Below are positions 36,414 through 44,775 of a DNA stretch of 64,000 nt, one piece after another (position 1 is the first letter of the stretch; each line of letters begins with the position of its first letter). This DNA comes from Hyphomicrobiales bacterium (GTDB lineage: Bacteria > Pseudomonadota > Alphaproteobacteria > Rhizobiales > Kaistiaceae). Under the pieces are notes generated by a model. It was not told the origin of the DNA and made no database searches. It saw only the letters and a program-made list of their open reading frames with translations. Location: assembly GCA_017305635.1 (NCBI GenBank), contig JAFKKF010000016.1, positions 55,507-119,506 of the forward strand, read 5' to 3'. The position numbers and the translations under genes were made by a program.

Positions 36414-37445
36414 ATGATGAAGTATGTGACGACCGCGGCCTTCGCCGCGGCAGCGGTCATGACCGTGGCGGCGTTCACCGCCCCGGCCCAGGCCGCCGAC
36501 AAGAAGCTCGTGATCGCCGTCGTGCCGAAGAACCTCAACAACCCGTTCTTCGACCAGGCCAAGATCGGCTGCGAGAAGGCGGTCGCCGAGATCGGCGCCG
36601 ACAAGGTCGAATGCTACTTCACCGGCCCCGGCGAGCACGGCGGCGGTGACGAGCAGGCGCAGATCGTCGCCGATCTGATCGCCAAGGGCGTCGACGGCAT
36701 CGGCGTGTCGGCCGCGAACGCGGCAGCCATCGCGGCGGTCCTGCCGGCGGCCAAGGAGAAGGGCATCCCGGTCATCACCTGGGACTCCGACCTGCTCCCC
36801 GAGAACAAGGACCTGCGCGTCGCCTATATCGGCACGCACAACTACGACATCGGCGTCGGCCTCGCCAAGGTGATCCAGGCCAAGAAGCCGAACGGCGGGA
36901 AGATCTGCATCCAGTCGGGTGGCGCGGCCGCGGCCAACCACAACGAGCGCATGCAGGGCATCCGCGACACGCTCGCCGGCGTGCAGAGCAAGGAATCGCC
37001 CGGCGACCGCCTCACCGGCCAGAACGGCTGGACCGAGGTGGATGGCTGCCCGCTCTACACCAATGACGACTTCCCGCTGTCGGTCCAGCAGCTGGAAGAC
37101 ACCCTGAACAAGTATCCGGACCTCGACGCCTTCACCGCGACCGGCGGCTTCGCGCAGTTCCTGCCCGATGCCAACAAGGCGGCGCTCGAGAAGCACAAGG
37201 GCAAGATCGCCGACGGCTCGCTCGTCCTCGCCGTCGCCGACACCCTGCAGATGCAGCTTGACCAGCTCAAGGAAGGCTACAGCACCGGCAATGTCGGTCA
37301 GCGTCCGATGGAGATGGGCTACAAGGTCATCTATGCCATCTACGACATGAAGAATGGCAAGCCGGCTCCGGCCGACCCGACCTATACGGGCCTCGACACC
37401 TGCACCAAGGACAACGCCGATACCTGCACCAAGGGCGGCAACTAG
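36414..37445 (+). CDS. Sugar ABC transporter periplasmic binding protein (Peripla_BP_4)
   Basis: This 343-residue product has a signal peptide (ending PAQAAD) and a class I sugar-binding fold beginning LVIAVVPKNLNNPFFDQAKI, typical of the RbsB/MocB group. Aromatic and Asp/Asn ligands (GDEQAQIVADLIAKGVDGIG; TWDSDLLPENK) are present. The ATG at 36414 follows GGGAGGGA; the longer frame adds an N-terminus without signal features. A strong hairpin terminator follows the gene. The exact ligand cannot be determined by eye; rhizopine or inositol-type polyols are candidates because of the neighbouring genes. Confidence 0.92.
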   Translation: MMKYVTTAAFAAAAVMTVAAFTAPAQAADKKLVIAVVPKNLNNPFFDQAKIGCEKAVAEIGADKVECYFTGPGEHGGGDEQAQIVADLIAKGVDGIGVSAANAAAIAAVLPAAKEKGIPVITWDSDLLPENKDLRVAYIGTHNYDIGVGLAKVIQAKKPNGGKICIQSGGAAAANHNERMQGIRDTLAGVQSKESPGDRLTGQNGWTEVDGCPLYTNDDFPLSVQQLEDTLNKYPDLDAFTATGGFAQFLPDANKAALEKHKGKIADGSLVLAVADTLQMQLDQLKEGYSTGNVGQRPMEMGYKVIYAIYDMKNGKPAPADPTYTGLDTCTKDNADTCTKGGN

Positions 37446-37467
37446 CCGGTTCCTGTTCCACGGATCG

Positions 37468-37494
37468 ACGGGCGGGCCTCTGGCCCGCCCGTTT
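37468..37494 (+). terminator. Intrinsic terminator of the CUT2 importer operon
   Basis: A perfect 11-bp stem ACGGGCGGGCC/GGCCCGCCCGT with a 3-nt loop (TCT) is followed by TTTCC, 23 bp after the binding-protein stop. It separates the LacI/importer group from the sulfotransferase. Confidence 0.85.
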
Positions 37495-37603
37495 CCGTTC
37501 CGGCAGCCGGTGCTGCCCGCCGGGAAATGTGTCTTTCGTTGCTGACCTTTGGCGCCATGTCGGCTAGACAGGCAATATCCCGCAGCCGCAGCAAAGCCGC
37601 CAC

Positions 37604-38785
37604 TTGACCGCAGAACCCTCCTCCGACGCGCCGCAGAAGAGTTCCGCCGGAGGCAATCCCTTCCGGGTCCGGCGGCATGGCGGCAAGGTGCCGTATCTCT
37701 GGCTGGGCATGGGCACCGGCACCTGGCTCCGCTTCATGCGCGCGGGCGATTTCGACATCACGCTCAACTGCCTGCCGCGCATCCTCGGCGTCTCGCTGCT
37801 GTCGCCGGTCAACACCGCCGTCTCGGTGGCGTCGGAGGCCGTCTACGGGCGCCGCGTCGCGCGCACCGACATCGTCCCGCCGCTCTTCATCCTCGGGCAC
37901 TGGCGCACCGGCACGACCCTCCTGCACGAGCTCTTCGGCGCCGACCCGCGCCATGCCTACCCGACCAATTTCGAGTGCGTCTTTCCGCGTACCTTCCTGC
38001 TCACCGAGAAGCTCGGCCGCGCCGCCGGCGGCTGGCTGGTGCCGACGAAGCGGCCCTTCGACGACATGCCCCTCGGCCTCGACCATCCGCAGGAGGACGA
38101 CGTCGCCTTCGCCAATCTCGGCATGGGAACGCCCTATGCCACCTTCGCCTTCCCGCGCCATGGCATAACGAGCCTCGAATATGCCGAGCTCGAGGATCTT
38201 TCCGCCGAGGAGCGCGAGCGCTGGGAGGAGCAGTTCCTCGCCTTCGTCCGCCGCCTGCAATTCGCCAAGCCCGGCAAGCGGCTGGTGCTGAAATCGCCGA
38301 TCCACACGGCGCGCATCCCGACCCTGCTCCGCCTCTTCCCCGACGCCCGCTTCGTCCACATCGCGCGCAATCCCTACGATGTCTTTCCTTCGACCATCCA
38401 CGCCTGGAAGGCGCTCGCCTCGAATCAGGGCCTGCACAATCCGGTTCCGGAAGGCGACGACGCCTGGAGCGACGACGTGCTCGACGTCTTCATGCGCCTC
38501 TTCGAGGGCTATGAGCGCGGGCGCACACTCATCCCCTCCGGCCGGCTCGCCGAGATCCGCTACGAGGACCTCGTCGCCGATCCGAAGACGGTGATCGGGG
38601 GACTCTACCGCGACCTCGACCTCGGCGATTTCGCGCCGGCGGAGCCGGGCATCTCGGCCTATCTCCAGCGCGAAAAGGGCCATCGCCGCAACCGATTCAC
38701 GCTCTCCGTGCGCGAACGCGAGCGGATCGGGGAGCGCTGGGCCCCCTATTTCCGCCGTTTCGGCTATGCGGTCGCGGAAGGATGA
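37604..38785 (+). CDS. Sulfotransferase family protein
   Basis: This 393-residue protein has the two PAPS-binding elements of sulfotransferases: the 5'-phosphosulfate loop LFILGHWRTGTTLLHELF (about residue 90) and the 3'-phosphate segment RFVHIARNPYDVFPST (about residue 255). A catalytic histidine is likely in the LKSPIHTARIP region. The acceptor is unknown. The start at 37604 is TTG; no in-frame ATG exists until after about 35 residues of conserved-looking sequence, so TTG is accepted with caution. No signal peptide is present, so it acts in the cytosol. Confidence 0.85.
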   Translation: MTAEPSSDAPQKSSAGGNPFRVRRHGGKVPYLWLGMGTGTWLRFMRAGDFDITLNCLPRILGVSLLSPVNTAVSVASEAVYGRRVARTDIVPPLFILGHWRTGTTLLHELFGADPRHAYPTNFECVFPRTFLLTEKLGRAAGGWLVPTKRPFDDMPLGLDHPQEDDVAFANLGMGTPYATFAFPRHGITSLEYAELEDLSAEERERWEEQFLAFVRRLQFAKPGKRLVLKSPIHTARIPTLLRLFPDARFVHIARNPYDVFPSTIHAWKALASNQGLHNPVPEGDDAWSDDVLDVFMRLFEGYERGRTLIPSGRLAEIRYEDLVADPKTVIGGLYRDLDLGDFAPAEPGISAYLQREKGHRRNRFTLSVRERERIGERWAPYFRRFGYAVAEG

Positions 38786-38879
38786 GCACGGTCAGCCTTG
38801 CTCTTGCCGCGGCTTGGTGAAATCTTTCACCTTGTCCGGCTCGCGGGGGCTCCCAACAAGAGACGATAGAAGCAGCACC

Positions 38880-39455
38880 ATGGTCGCGAGGTTTGCCGCC
38901 TTCCTGTTCGTAGCCTTTGCGTTTCTTGCGACGCCTGCGCTCGCCGACTCGGCGGGCGATGCGAAGGCCCTGGTCGACCGCGTCCACAAGGCCGCCTTCG
39001 AAGCGGCCCATGAGGGCGCTGCCGTCCCGCAATCGGTGCGCGACGCCTTCGACGGGCCGTTCATCGCGGCCGCAGCCCTCGGCAAGTACTGGGACGGCGC
39101 CTCGGCCGGCGACCGGTCGCAGTTCATCGATGCGCTGACCGACGCCATCGTGAAGACCCTGGTCAGGCGCCTCGGCAAGCATCGCGACCAGGACTTCCAG
39201 ATCCTCTCGACCAAGACGATCACCGGCGGCGACGTCATCGTGCGCTCCCGCCTCAGCCCGCCGGCGCAGGATCCGCTCACCATCGACTGGCGCATCCATC
39301 GCTGCAAGGCCGGGCTCTGCATCGCCGACCTCATCGTCGGCGGCGCCTCGATGACCGTGCAGCGGCGCGACGACCTCACGGCGCGCCTCAAGAGCAATGG
39401 CGGCTCGCTGCCGAAGCTCATCGCCGACCTCCGCAAGAATCCGATCCGCCTCTAG
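38880..39455 (+). CDS. MlaC/Ttg2-like periplasmic lipid-binding protein
   Basis: The 191-residue product has a signal peptide (ending TPALAD) and an MlaC-type domain: DAFDGPFIAAAALGKYWDG, DRSQFIDALTDAIVKTLVRRL and a beta strand ending ISLIVGG-like CIADLIVGGASMTV. MlaC proteins carry phospholipid or other hydrophobic molecules across the periplasm. Two cysteines (HRCKAGLC) may bond. It is 9 bp upstream of a MacB/LolD-like ATPase, not the MlaFEDB type, so the cargo may differ from the Mla system. Confidence 0.82.
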   Translation: MVARFAAFLFVAFAFLATPALADSAGDAKALVDRVHKAAFEAAHEGAAVPQSVRDAFDGPFIAAAALGKYWDGASAGDRSQFIDALTDAIVKTLVRRLGKHRDQDFQILSTKTITGGDVIVRSRLSPPAQDPLTIDWRIHRCKAGLCIADLIVGGASMTVQRRDDLTARLKSNGGSLPKLIADLRKNPIRL

Positions 39456-39464
39456 ACGCGACGC

Positions 39465-40172
39465 ATGGGCCCCCTCATCGAACTCGTCCACGTCCGCCGC
39501 GAATTCGACGGGGGCCGGATCGTCGCGGTGGCGGATGTGTCGCTCTCGGTGGAGCATGGCGAGAGCGTCGCCATCATCGGGCCGAGCGGCAGCGGGAAAT
39601 CGACGGTGCTCAACCTCCTTTGCGGCCTCGACCAGCCGTCGGGCGGCGAGGTGCGCTTCGAGGGCAAGGCGGTCCACGGACCCCGCGCCTGGGCGGAGGT
39701 GCGGGCCGACCATATCGGCTTCGTCTTCCAGAATTTCTGCCTCATCCCGACGCTGACGGCCAAGGAGAATGTCGAGGTCGCCATGCTCGGACGGATCGCC
39801 GGGGCGGCCAAGCGCGCCGAGCGGGCCGTCAGCCTGCTCACCAGTCTCGGCCTCGGCGAGCGCCTGCACCTGAAGCCGATGAAGCTGTCCGGCGGCGAAC
39901 GCCAGCGCGTCGCCATCGCCCGGGCGCTCGCCAACGAACCCCGCCTCATCGTCGCCGACGAGCCGACCGGCGCGCTCGATCGCAAGTCCGCCCACGCGAT
40001 CATGGACATCCTAACCGGGCTGCAGCGCGACACCAGGACCGCGCTCGTCATCGTCACGCACGACCGCGAAGTGGCTGATACCTGCGGACGCAAGATAGAG
40101 ATGGTCGACGGGCGCATCGTCAACGGTCCGGCCACCGGGATAGTCCACGCCGTCGCCGGAGGCGCCCGGTGA
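39465..40172 (+). CDS. LolD/MacB-type ABC transporter ATPase
   Basis: This 235-residue ATPase has Walker A (GPSGSGKSTVLNLLC), Q-loop (GFVFQNFCLIPTLT), signature (LSGGERQRVAIARALA), Walker B (LIVADEPTGALD) and the switch His (VIVTHDREVA). The EPTGALD motif is typical of the LolD/MacB/FtsE group that powers type VII (mechanotransmission) ABC proteins. It overlaps the FtsX-like permease gene by 4 bp. Confidence 0.94.
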   Translation: MGPLIELVHVRREFDGGRIVAVADVSLSVEHGESVAIIGPSGSGKSTVLNLLCGLDQPSGGEVRFEGKAVHGPRAWAEVRADHIGFVFQNFCLIPTLTAKENVEVAMLGRIAGAAKRAERAVSLLTSLGLGERLHLKPMKLSGGERQRVAIARALANEPRLIVADEPTGALDRKSAHAIMDILTGLQRDTRTALVIVTHDREVADTCGRKIEMVDGRIVNGPATGIVHAVAGGAR

Positions 40173-41290
40173 ACGAGCTCACCCTGCCGCTCCGCAATCT
40201 CGCGGGCCAGCCGATCCGGACCTTCCTCACCACCCTCGGCATTGCCGTGGCGATCGCCGGCTACGTTGCGCTCACCGGACTTACCCAGGGCGTGCAGCAG
40301 AACTTCGCCGGCGGCATCGGGGACCAGGGCGGCGACCTGATGGTGAGCGAGCGCAACTCGTTCAGCATCATCTCGAGCTCCGTCCCGGAGGAGCTCGGGC
40401 CATCGCTGAAGGCGGTTCCCGGCGTCGCCGACGTGTCCGGGACGCTCATCAACATCGCCTCGGCCGACAACAACGCCAATATCGTCATCTCCGGCTGGCC
40501 CGATGGCAGCTTCCTCTGGCAGGGTGTGAAGCTCGCCTCCGGCCGCCTGCCCCAGCCGTCCGACGAATGGCCGGTCGTCCTCGGCTCGACCATCGCCAAC
40601 GGCCTCCAGAAGAAGGTCGGCGACACGGTCGAGCTCCAGTTCCAGGATTTCACCGTCGTCGGCATCGCCGACTTCGACAGCGTCCTCAACCAGAACATCG
40701 CACTTGTCCCCCTGAAGAAGCTGCAGGGCCTGCTCGGCCGCGAGGATAGTGTCACCCTTTTCCAGGTCCGCCTCGACCGGCCGCTCGACCCGCAGAAAGT
40801 CGCCGTCGCCAAGGAAGATCTGCAGAAGGCGGCGCCCGGCAACCAGGTCAGCGACAGCGAGGAATTCGGCAATTCCATCAGGTTCTTCAGCCTGATCCGC
40901 GCCATCGCCTCGACCGTCTCGCTGGTCGTGATGGCGATGGCGGCGCTGGCGATCGCCAATACGCTGTTGATGGCGGTGACGGAGCGGACGTTCGAGATCG
41001 GTATCCTCGCCTCGCTCGGCTGGCGGCCGGTGAGAATCCTCCGGCTTATCCTCGTCGAGGGGCTGATCATGAGCGTGGTCGGCGGGATCATCGGCCTCGG
41101 CCTCGGCATCCTCGCCATGGACGTCGTATCGAAGGCCGGAGTCGCCGCCGGCCTGATGGAGCCGTACCTGACCTCGGGGATCATCGTCGAGGCGATCCTC
41201 GCGGCCCTGCTCGCCGGCCCGATCGGGGCGCTCTATCCGGCCTGGCGGGCGACCCGGCTGGTGCCGGCGGAAGCGCTCCGCCGGACCTAG
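40169..41290 (+). CDS. MacB/LolC-type ABC permease (FtsX family)
   Basis: The 373-residue protein has four membrane helices: one near the N-terminus (LTTLGIAVAIAGYVALTGLT), a large periplasmic MacB-type domain (about 45-250), then three helices at the end including LVVMAMAALAIANTLLMAVT and the terminal PIGALYPAWRATRLVPAEAL. Such permeases move lipoproteins, toxins or lipids without a transmembrane channel for the cargo. It starts with GTG and overlaps the ATPase stop. With the MlaC-like protein it could form a lipid or lipoprotein extraction system. Confidence 0.92.
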   Translation: MNELTLPLRNLAGQPIRTFLTTLGIAVAIAGYVALTGLTQGVQQNFAGGIGDQGGDLMVSERNSFSIISSSVPEELGPSLKAVPGVADVSGTLINIASADNNANIVISGWPDGSFLWQGVKLASGRLPQPSDEWPVVLGSTIANGLQKKVGDTVELQFQDFTVVGIADFDSVLNQNIALVPLKKLQGLLGREDSVTLFQVRLDRPLDPQKVAVAKEDLQKAAPGNQVSDSEEFGNSIRFFSLIRAIASTVSLVVMAMAALAIANTLLMAVTERTFEIGILASLGWRPVRILRLILVEGLIMSVVGGIIGLGLGILAMDVVSKAGVAAGLMEPYLTSGIIVEAILAALLAGPIGALYPAWRATRLVPAEALRRT

Positions 41291-42105
41291 ATCGTCAGGT
41301 CTTTCAGATAGTTGCGGCCGTTGACGAGGATCTCGTCGCCAGTCTCGCGGAAGCCGTAGACCTGCGCCTCGTACTCGACCGAGAGCACGCCGTCATAGCC
41401 CGCCCCGCGGAGGTCCTTCACCAGCCCGGCGAAATCGATGGCGCCCTGCCCCAGAAGCGGGAAGGTGAAAGCGGGATAGCGGCCGGCGCCGTCCTTCATG
41501 TGGACGTGGACGATGTCGGGTCCATGCTCGGCGACGAGGCGCGCCGGATCCTCGCCCTGGACGATGAGATGGCTCGGGTCGAAGTTGACCTTTATCCCCG
41601 CCCCGAGATCGGCGGCGAGGCGCGAATAGTCGTCGATTCGGTGGAAGAGATGGCCTGCGATGGCCTCGATCGCGAGCGAGACGCCCCGCGAATCGGCGTG
41701 AGACGAGGTCGCCACGACCGCATCGGCGAACCATTTCCAGGCGGTGGCTTCCGGGACGCCGGCGGGCGCCGGTCCGGAGAGGATGTGGACCACCGGCGCG
41801 CCGACGTCGACGGCGAGGTCGGTGCAGCCATCGACGAAGGCGATGGCCTTGCGGCGCGCCTCGGCATCGTCCTCGACCATGGCGACATGGGCGCCGACGG
41901 CACTTATCACCAAGCCGTTCAGCGCTGCCGCCTCGCGGATGGCCGCACGCTCCTCGGGCGGCGTCGCCGGGGTCACATGCGGACCAGTCCAAGGCAGCGT
42001 TTCCGCGTTCAGTTCGATCGCGTCATAGCCGGCGGCGGCGGCGCGTTGGATGACCGTAAGGATCGGGTCGGCCGACAGGCCGACGCTGTGGAAGCCGGCA
42101 AGCAT
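41287..42105 (-). CDS. Sugar phosphate isomerase/epimerase, xylose-isomerase-like TIM barrel (IolE/MocC-like)
   Basis: This 272-residue TIM barrel of the AP-endonuclease family 2 type has metal-ligand segments SLAIEAIAGHLF (Glu), VNFDPSHLI (Asp, His), IVHVHMKDG (His, Asp) and LSVEYEAQ (Glu). The family includes inosose dehydratase IolE, tagatose epimerases and rhizopine MocC. The ATG at 42105 gives MLAGFHSVGLS. The gene overlaps the convergent ABC permease by 4 bp, and the Gfo/Idh gene lies 11 bp upstream in the same operon. Confidence 0.88.
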   Translation of the reverse strand: MLAGFHSVGLSADPILTVIQRAAAAGYDAIELNAETLPWTGPHVTPATPPEERAAIREAAALNGLVISAVGAHVAMVEDDAEARRKAIAFVDGCTDLAVDVGAPVVHILSGPAPAGVPEATAWKWFADAVVATSSHADSRGVSLAIEAIAGHLFHRIDDYSRLAADLGAGIKVNFDPSHLIVQGEDPARLVAEHGPDIVHVHMKDGAGRYPAFTFPLLGQGAIDFAGLVKDLRGAGYDGVLSVEYEAQVYGFRETGDEILVNGRNYLKDLTI

Positions 42106-42116
42106 CCTTCCCCTCC

Positions 42117-43235
42117 TCAATAGGCCGGCACGACGAAGGGCGCGTCGGCGGCGAGCGGCAGGTCGACCCAGGTGCGGTCACGCATGGAGAGGTAGGCCGC
42201 CTGCACGACCTCCTGCGCGCGCAATCCGTCCATGCCGGAGATCGCCGCCGGCTTCTTTTCGCGGATGCTCGCGACGAATGCGGCGAGCTGCGCGTCATAG
42301 GGATTGCGGCGCGGCGGACGGAGCTGGATCCAGCCGCCCTCGAAGCCCTTCCACCAGGCGTCGGGATAGTGGGCCTCGCGAAGCACCGGCGGCAGGTCGG
42401 CCGCCTTCTTCTCGGTATGCACCGCGAGCGGCGTGGCGTGGAACGGGTTCTGCGTCTCGGTGGCGATATGGATGGTGCCCTCCGACCCGTAGATGTCGGT
42501 GCCGTCGCCGATCGCCGGCGAATAGCGGTCCGAAGACAGGCAGCCGCGCGCGCCCGATTTCATGCGGGCGAGAAGCCAGACATTGTCGTCGACCTTGTCG
42601 GGCACGACGCTGTGGGCGAGCTCGGCGCAGATCGAGGCGAAATCGCCGAGCAGGTAGCGGATCAGGTCGATGCGATGGATGGTGAGGTCGATGATCGTCG
42701 CGCCGCCCGAAGCCTTCAGGTCGTAGCGGTAGCGCGTCGTCGCCGGATAGACGTTCCAGCGCTCCGAATAGAGCGAGCGGAAGGCATGGACCTCGCCGAT
42801 GACGCCGCTGTCGATCAGCGACTTGGCGATCTGCACCTGCGCCCAGAAGCGCTGGTTGAAGCCGACCTGGAGGACGAGGTTCTTCGCCGCGCAGGCATCG
42901 ACCATCGCCCTGGCGCTCGCCACGTCGATGGCGAGCGGCTTCTCGCAGAGCACGTGCTTGCCGGCCGCGGCAGCGGCGAGCACGGCCTCGGGGTGATGGA
43001 AGTTCGGCGTCGCCACGATCACCGCGTCGATGTCGTCGCCCTCGACAAGGGCCTTCAGGTCGGTGGTATGGCGGGCGGCGCCGAAGTCCTTCGCGATAGC
43101 CTCGGCGCGGCCGGCATCGGCGTCGAAGACGGCGGCGAGCTTCGCGTCGGGCGAGCGGAGGATGGTCGGCGCGTGGGAGAGGCGCATGATGGCGCCGGCC
43201 CCGACGAGGCCGATGCGGACGGGCTTGTCGCTCAT
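42117..43235 (-). CDS. Gfo/Idh/MocA family NAD-dependent oxidoreductase
   Basis: This 372-residue protein has an N-terminal Rossmann domain (RIGLVGAGAIMRLSHAPTI), the family motif with the catalytic Lys (HVLCEKPLAIDVASA) and the Asp/His pair (FIDLTIHRIDLIRYLLG-like IIDLTIHRIDLIRYL). The C-terminal domain is intact, including a sugar-binding segment GSEGTIHIATET. Substrates of the family include inositols and sugar acids; MocA of rhizopine catabolism is a founding member. It is in the minus-strand operon with a TIM-barrel epimerase and an SDR. Confidence 0.92.
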   Translation of the reverse strand: MSDKPVRIGLVGAGAIMRLSHAPTILRSPDAKLAAVFDADAGRAEAIAKDFGAARHTTDLKALVEGDDIDAVIVATPNFHHPEAVLAAAAAGKHVLCEKPLAIDVASARAMVDACAAKNLVLQVGFNQRFWAQVQIAKSLIDSGVIGEVHAFRSLYSERWNVYPATTRYRYDLKASGGATIIDLTIHRIDLIRYLLGDFASICAELAHSVVPDKVDDNVWLLARMKSGARGCLSSDRYSPAIGDGTDIYGSEGTIHIATETQNPFHATPLAVHTEKKAADLPPVLREAHYPDAWWKGFEGGWIQLRPPRRNPYDAQLAAFVASIREKKPAAISGMDGLRAQEVVQAAYLSMRDRTWVDLPLAADAPFVVPAY

Positions 43236-43239
43236 TCGA

Positions 43240-44013
43240 TCACCAGGCGGTGAAGGCGCCGTCGACCAGCACGGTCTCGCCGGTGACGAGGCTGGCAGCG
43301 TCGGAGGCGAGGAACGCGACCACCGAGGCGACCTCGTCGGGCTTGCCCAGCCGCCCCTGCGGCGAGTCGCGCAGCCAGTCGCGCTTCATCTCGGCGACGC
43401 CTTCGACGGTGTCGAGGAGCGGCGTCTCGATATAGGTCGGCGCGACCGCGTTGACGCGGACGCCATATTCCGCCCATTCGGCGGCGAGCGACTTCGTCAG
43501 GTGATGCACCGCAGCTTTCGAGGCGTTGTAGTAGGCCTGCTTCTGCGGGCGGTTGACGATGAAGCCGGACATGGAGCCGGTATTGACGATGGCGCCCTTC
43601 CGCTTCGCGATCATGTGGCGGGCAAAGGCGCGGTCGCACCAGAAGACGCCGTTGTAGTTGACGTCGTTGACGTTCAGCCAAAGCTCGTCGGGCACTTCCT
43701 CGGCGGCGACGCCGGTGCGGGCAATGCCGGCATTGGCGACGAGGATGTCGGCCGAGCCATGGCGCTTTACGACCTCGTCGGCGGCGCGGTTGACCTCGGC
43801 CGGCTTGGTCACGTCCATGAGAACCACGTCCGCCGTCTGGCCGGCCTTCTTCATCTCGGCCCGTCCGGCCTCCGCCACGGCGCGGTCGAAGTCGGCGATG
43901 ACCACCTTCGCGCCGGCCTCGGCGAGCGCCTGGCAACAGGCAAGGCCGATGCCCCTGCCGCCGCCGGTGACCACCGCGACGCGCCCGTCGAGGCGCAGTT
44001 TCTCCATGTACAT
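43240..44013 (-). CDS. SDR family oxidoreductase
   Basis: This 257-residue classical SDR has a cofactor loop (VTGGGRGIGLACC), NAG motif (LVANAGIART), catalytic Ser (NTGSMSGF), Tyr-x-x-x-Lys (YYNASKAAVHHL) and the C-terminal glycine-rich end (VTGETVLVDGAFTAW). Members acting in sugar-alcohol catabolism look like this. The start at 44013 is supported by AGGAGGAGG upstream; the next Met (44007) is two codons in. It is the promoter-proximal gene of the three-gene sugar operon, 4 bp before the Gfo/Idh gene. Confidence 0.92.
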   Translation of the reverse strand: MYMEKLRLDGRVAVVTGGGRGIGLACCQALAEAGAKVVIADFDRAVAEAGRAEMKKAGQTADVVLMDVTKPAEVNRAADEVVKRHGSADILVANAGIARTGVAAEEVPDELWLNVNDVNYNGVFWCDRAFARHMIAKRKGAIVNTGSMSGFIVNRPQKQAYYNASKAAVHHLTKSLAAEWAEYGVRVNAVAPTYIETPLLDTVEGVAEMKRDWLRDSPQGRLGKPDEVASVVAFLASDAASLVTGETVLVDGAFTAW

Positions 44014-44183
44014 GGCGGGTTCCTCCTCCTGTCGCCCCGCACGGGGGTCTTGTCGTCTTTCGGCAAAGCATAGCCGAGGGCGTGGCGTTCCGCTCGGCCG
44101 AAATCGTCGGCCTCCATGCCGAGCGCGCCGCGGGCTTCGGGTCCCGCTATGATGCAGGTCCGCCCTCACGGAGGATCGCCCCG

Positions 44184-44507
44184 ATGAAGCTCGCCCTCGC
44201 CGCCGCCCTCCTGGTCGCCTCGACCGCGCTCGCCGCAGCGCATCCCTGCGACCAGGACGCCATCGACCATGCCAAGCCGCTCCTCGACCTGCATACGGAT
44301 GGCAGCGGCGACGAGAACAGCATAGGCGACGAGGTGAAGGTGCTGCCGCCGGTGAAGGCCCTGAAGGGCAAGGGCCGGTTCGACGTCCTCGAGATCTGGG
44401 GCTACGTCTACAAGGCCGAGTACCGGATGCGTTTCCTCTACGCGCAGATCGCGGGCTCCTGCGTCCTCATGGGTCAGGAGATCCTCGAGGCGAGCGACCC
44501 CTACTAG
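44184..44507 (+). CDS. Small secreted protein of unknown function
   Basis: The 107-residue product has a signal peptide (MKLALAAALLVASTALAAAH) and a short domain with two cysteines (HPCDQDAI and GSCVLMGQEI), probably disulfide-bonded. I do not recognise a family. The ATG has GGAGG about ten bases upstream. It is transcribed away from the sugar operon and towards the ABC/Dha operon, but the operator cluster begins immediately after its stop, so it is probably monocistronic. Confidence 0.75.
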   Translation: MKLALAAALLVASTALAAAHPCDQDAIDHAKPLLDLHTDGSGDENSIGDEVKVLPPVKALKGKGRFDVLEIWGYVYKAEYRMRFLYAQIAGSCVLMGQEILEASDPY

Positions 44508-44512
44508 GCGGA

Positions 44513-44622
44513 TCACTAAACAACCAATTCGCCGGGGCGCGCCTCGTCTTGCCGCAGCGCAGCAACGAATCATGCTTGCGATGTTTAGTGAACTATGCCG
44601 TTACTAAACATAATCACTAAAC
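44513..44622. promoter_or_regulatory. Cluster of four TCACTAAAC operator-like sites
   Basis: TCACTAAAC occurs at 44513-44521 and 44614-44622. Its exact reverse complement GTTTAGTGA is at 44583-44591, and a one-mismatch copy TTACTAAAC is at 44601-44609. The pair at 44583/44601 forms an inverted repeat with 9-bp spacing, and the copies at 44601 and 44614 are tandem with 13-bp pitch. AT-rich half-sites like this in a GC-rich genome suggest a dedicated repressor (ROK or GntR type) of the operon that starts at 44776. Confidence 0.7.
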
Positions 44623-44775
44623 ACATGCCGCGGGCTTGGGAGGGCTCGGCCGCATGAATCCCACCCAGGAAATCGACTGGAATTCAGCGCCGCCGCCCGG
44701 CGGCCTGATGCTCTGCGCGCGCCCGAGCGGGGCTCCGGCGCGCTTCGTGGCTCACACCTCGGGAGGACTGACCAC

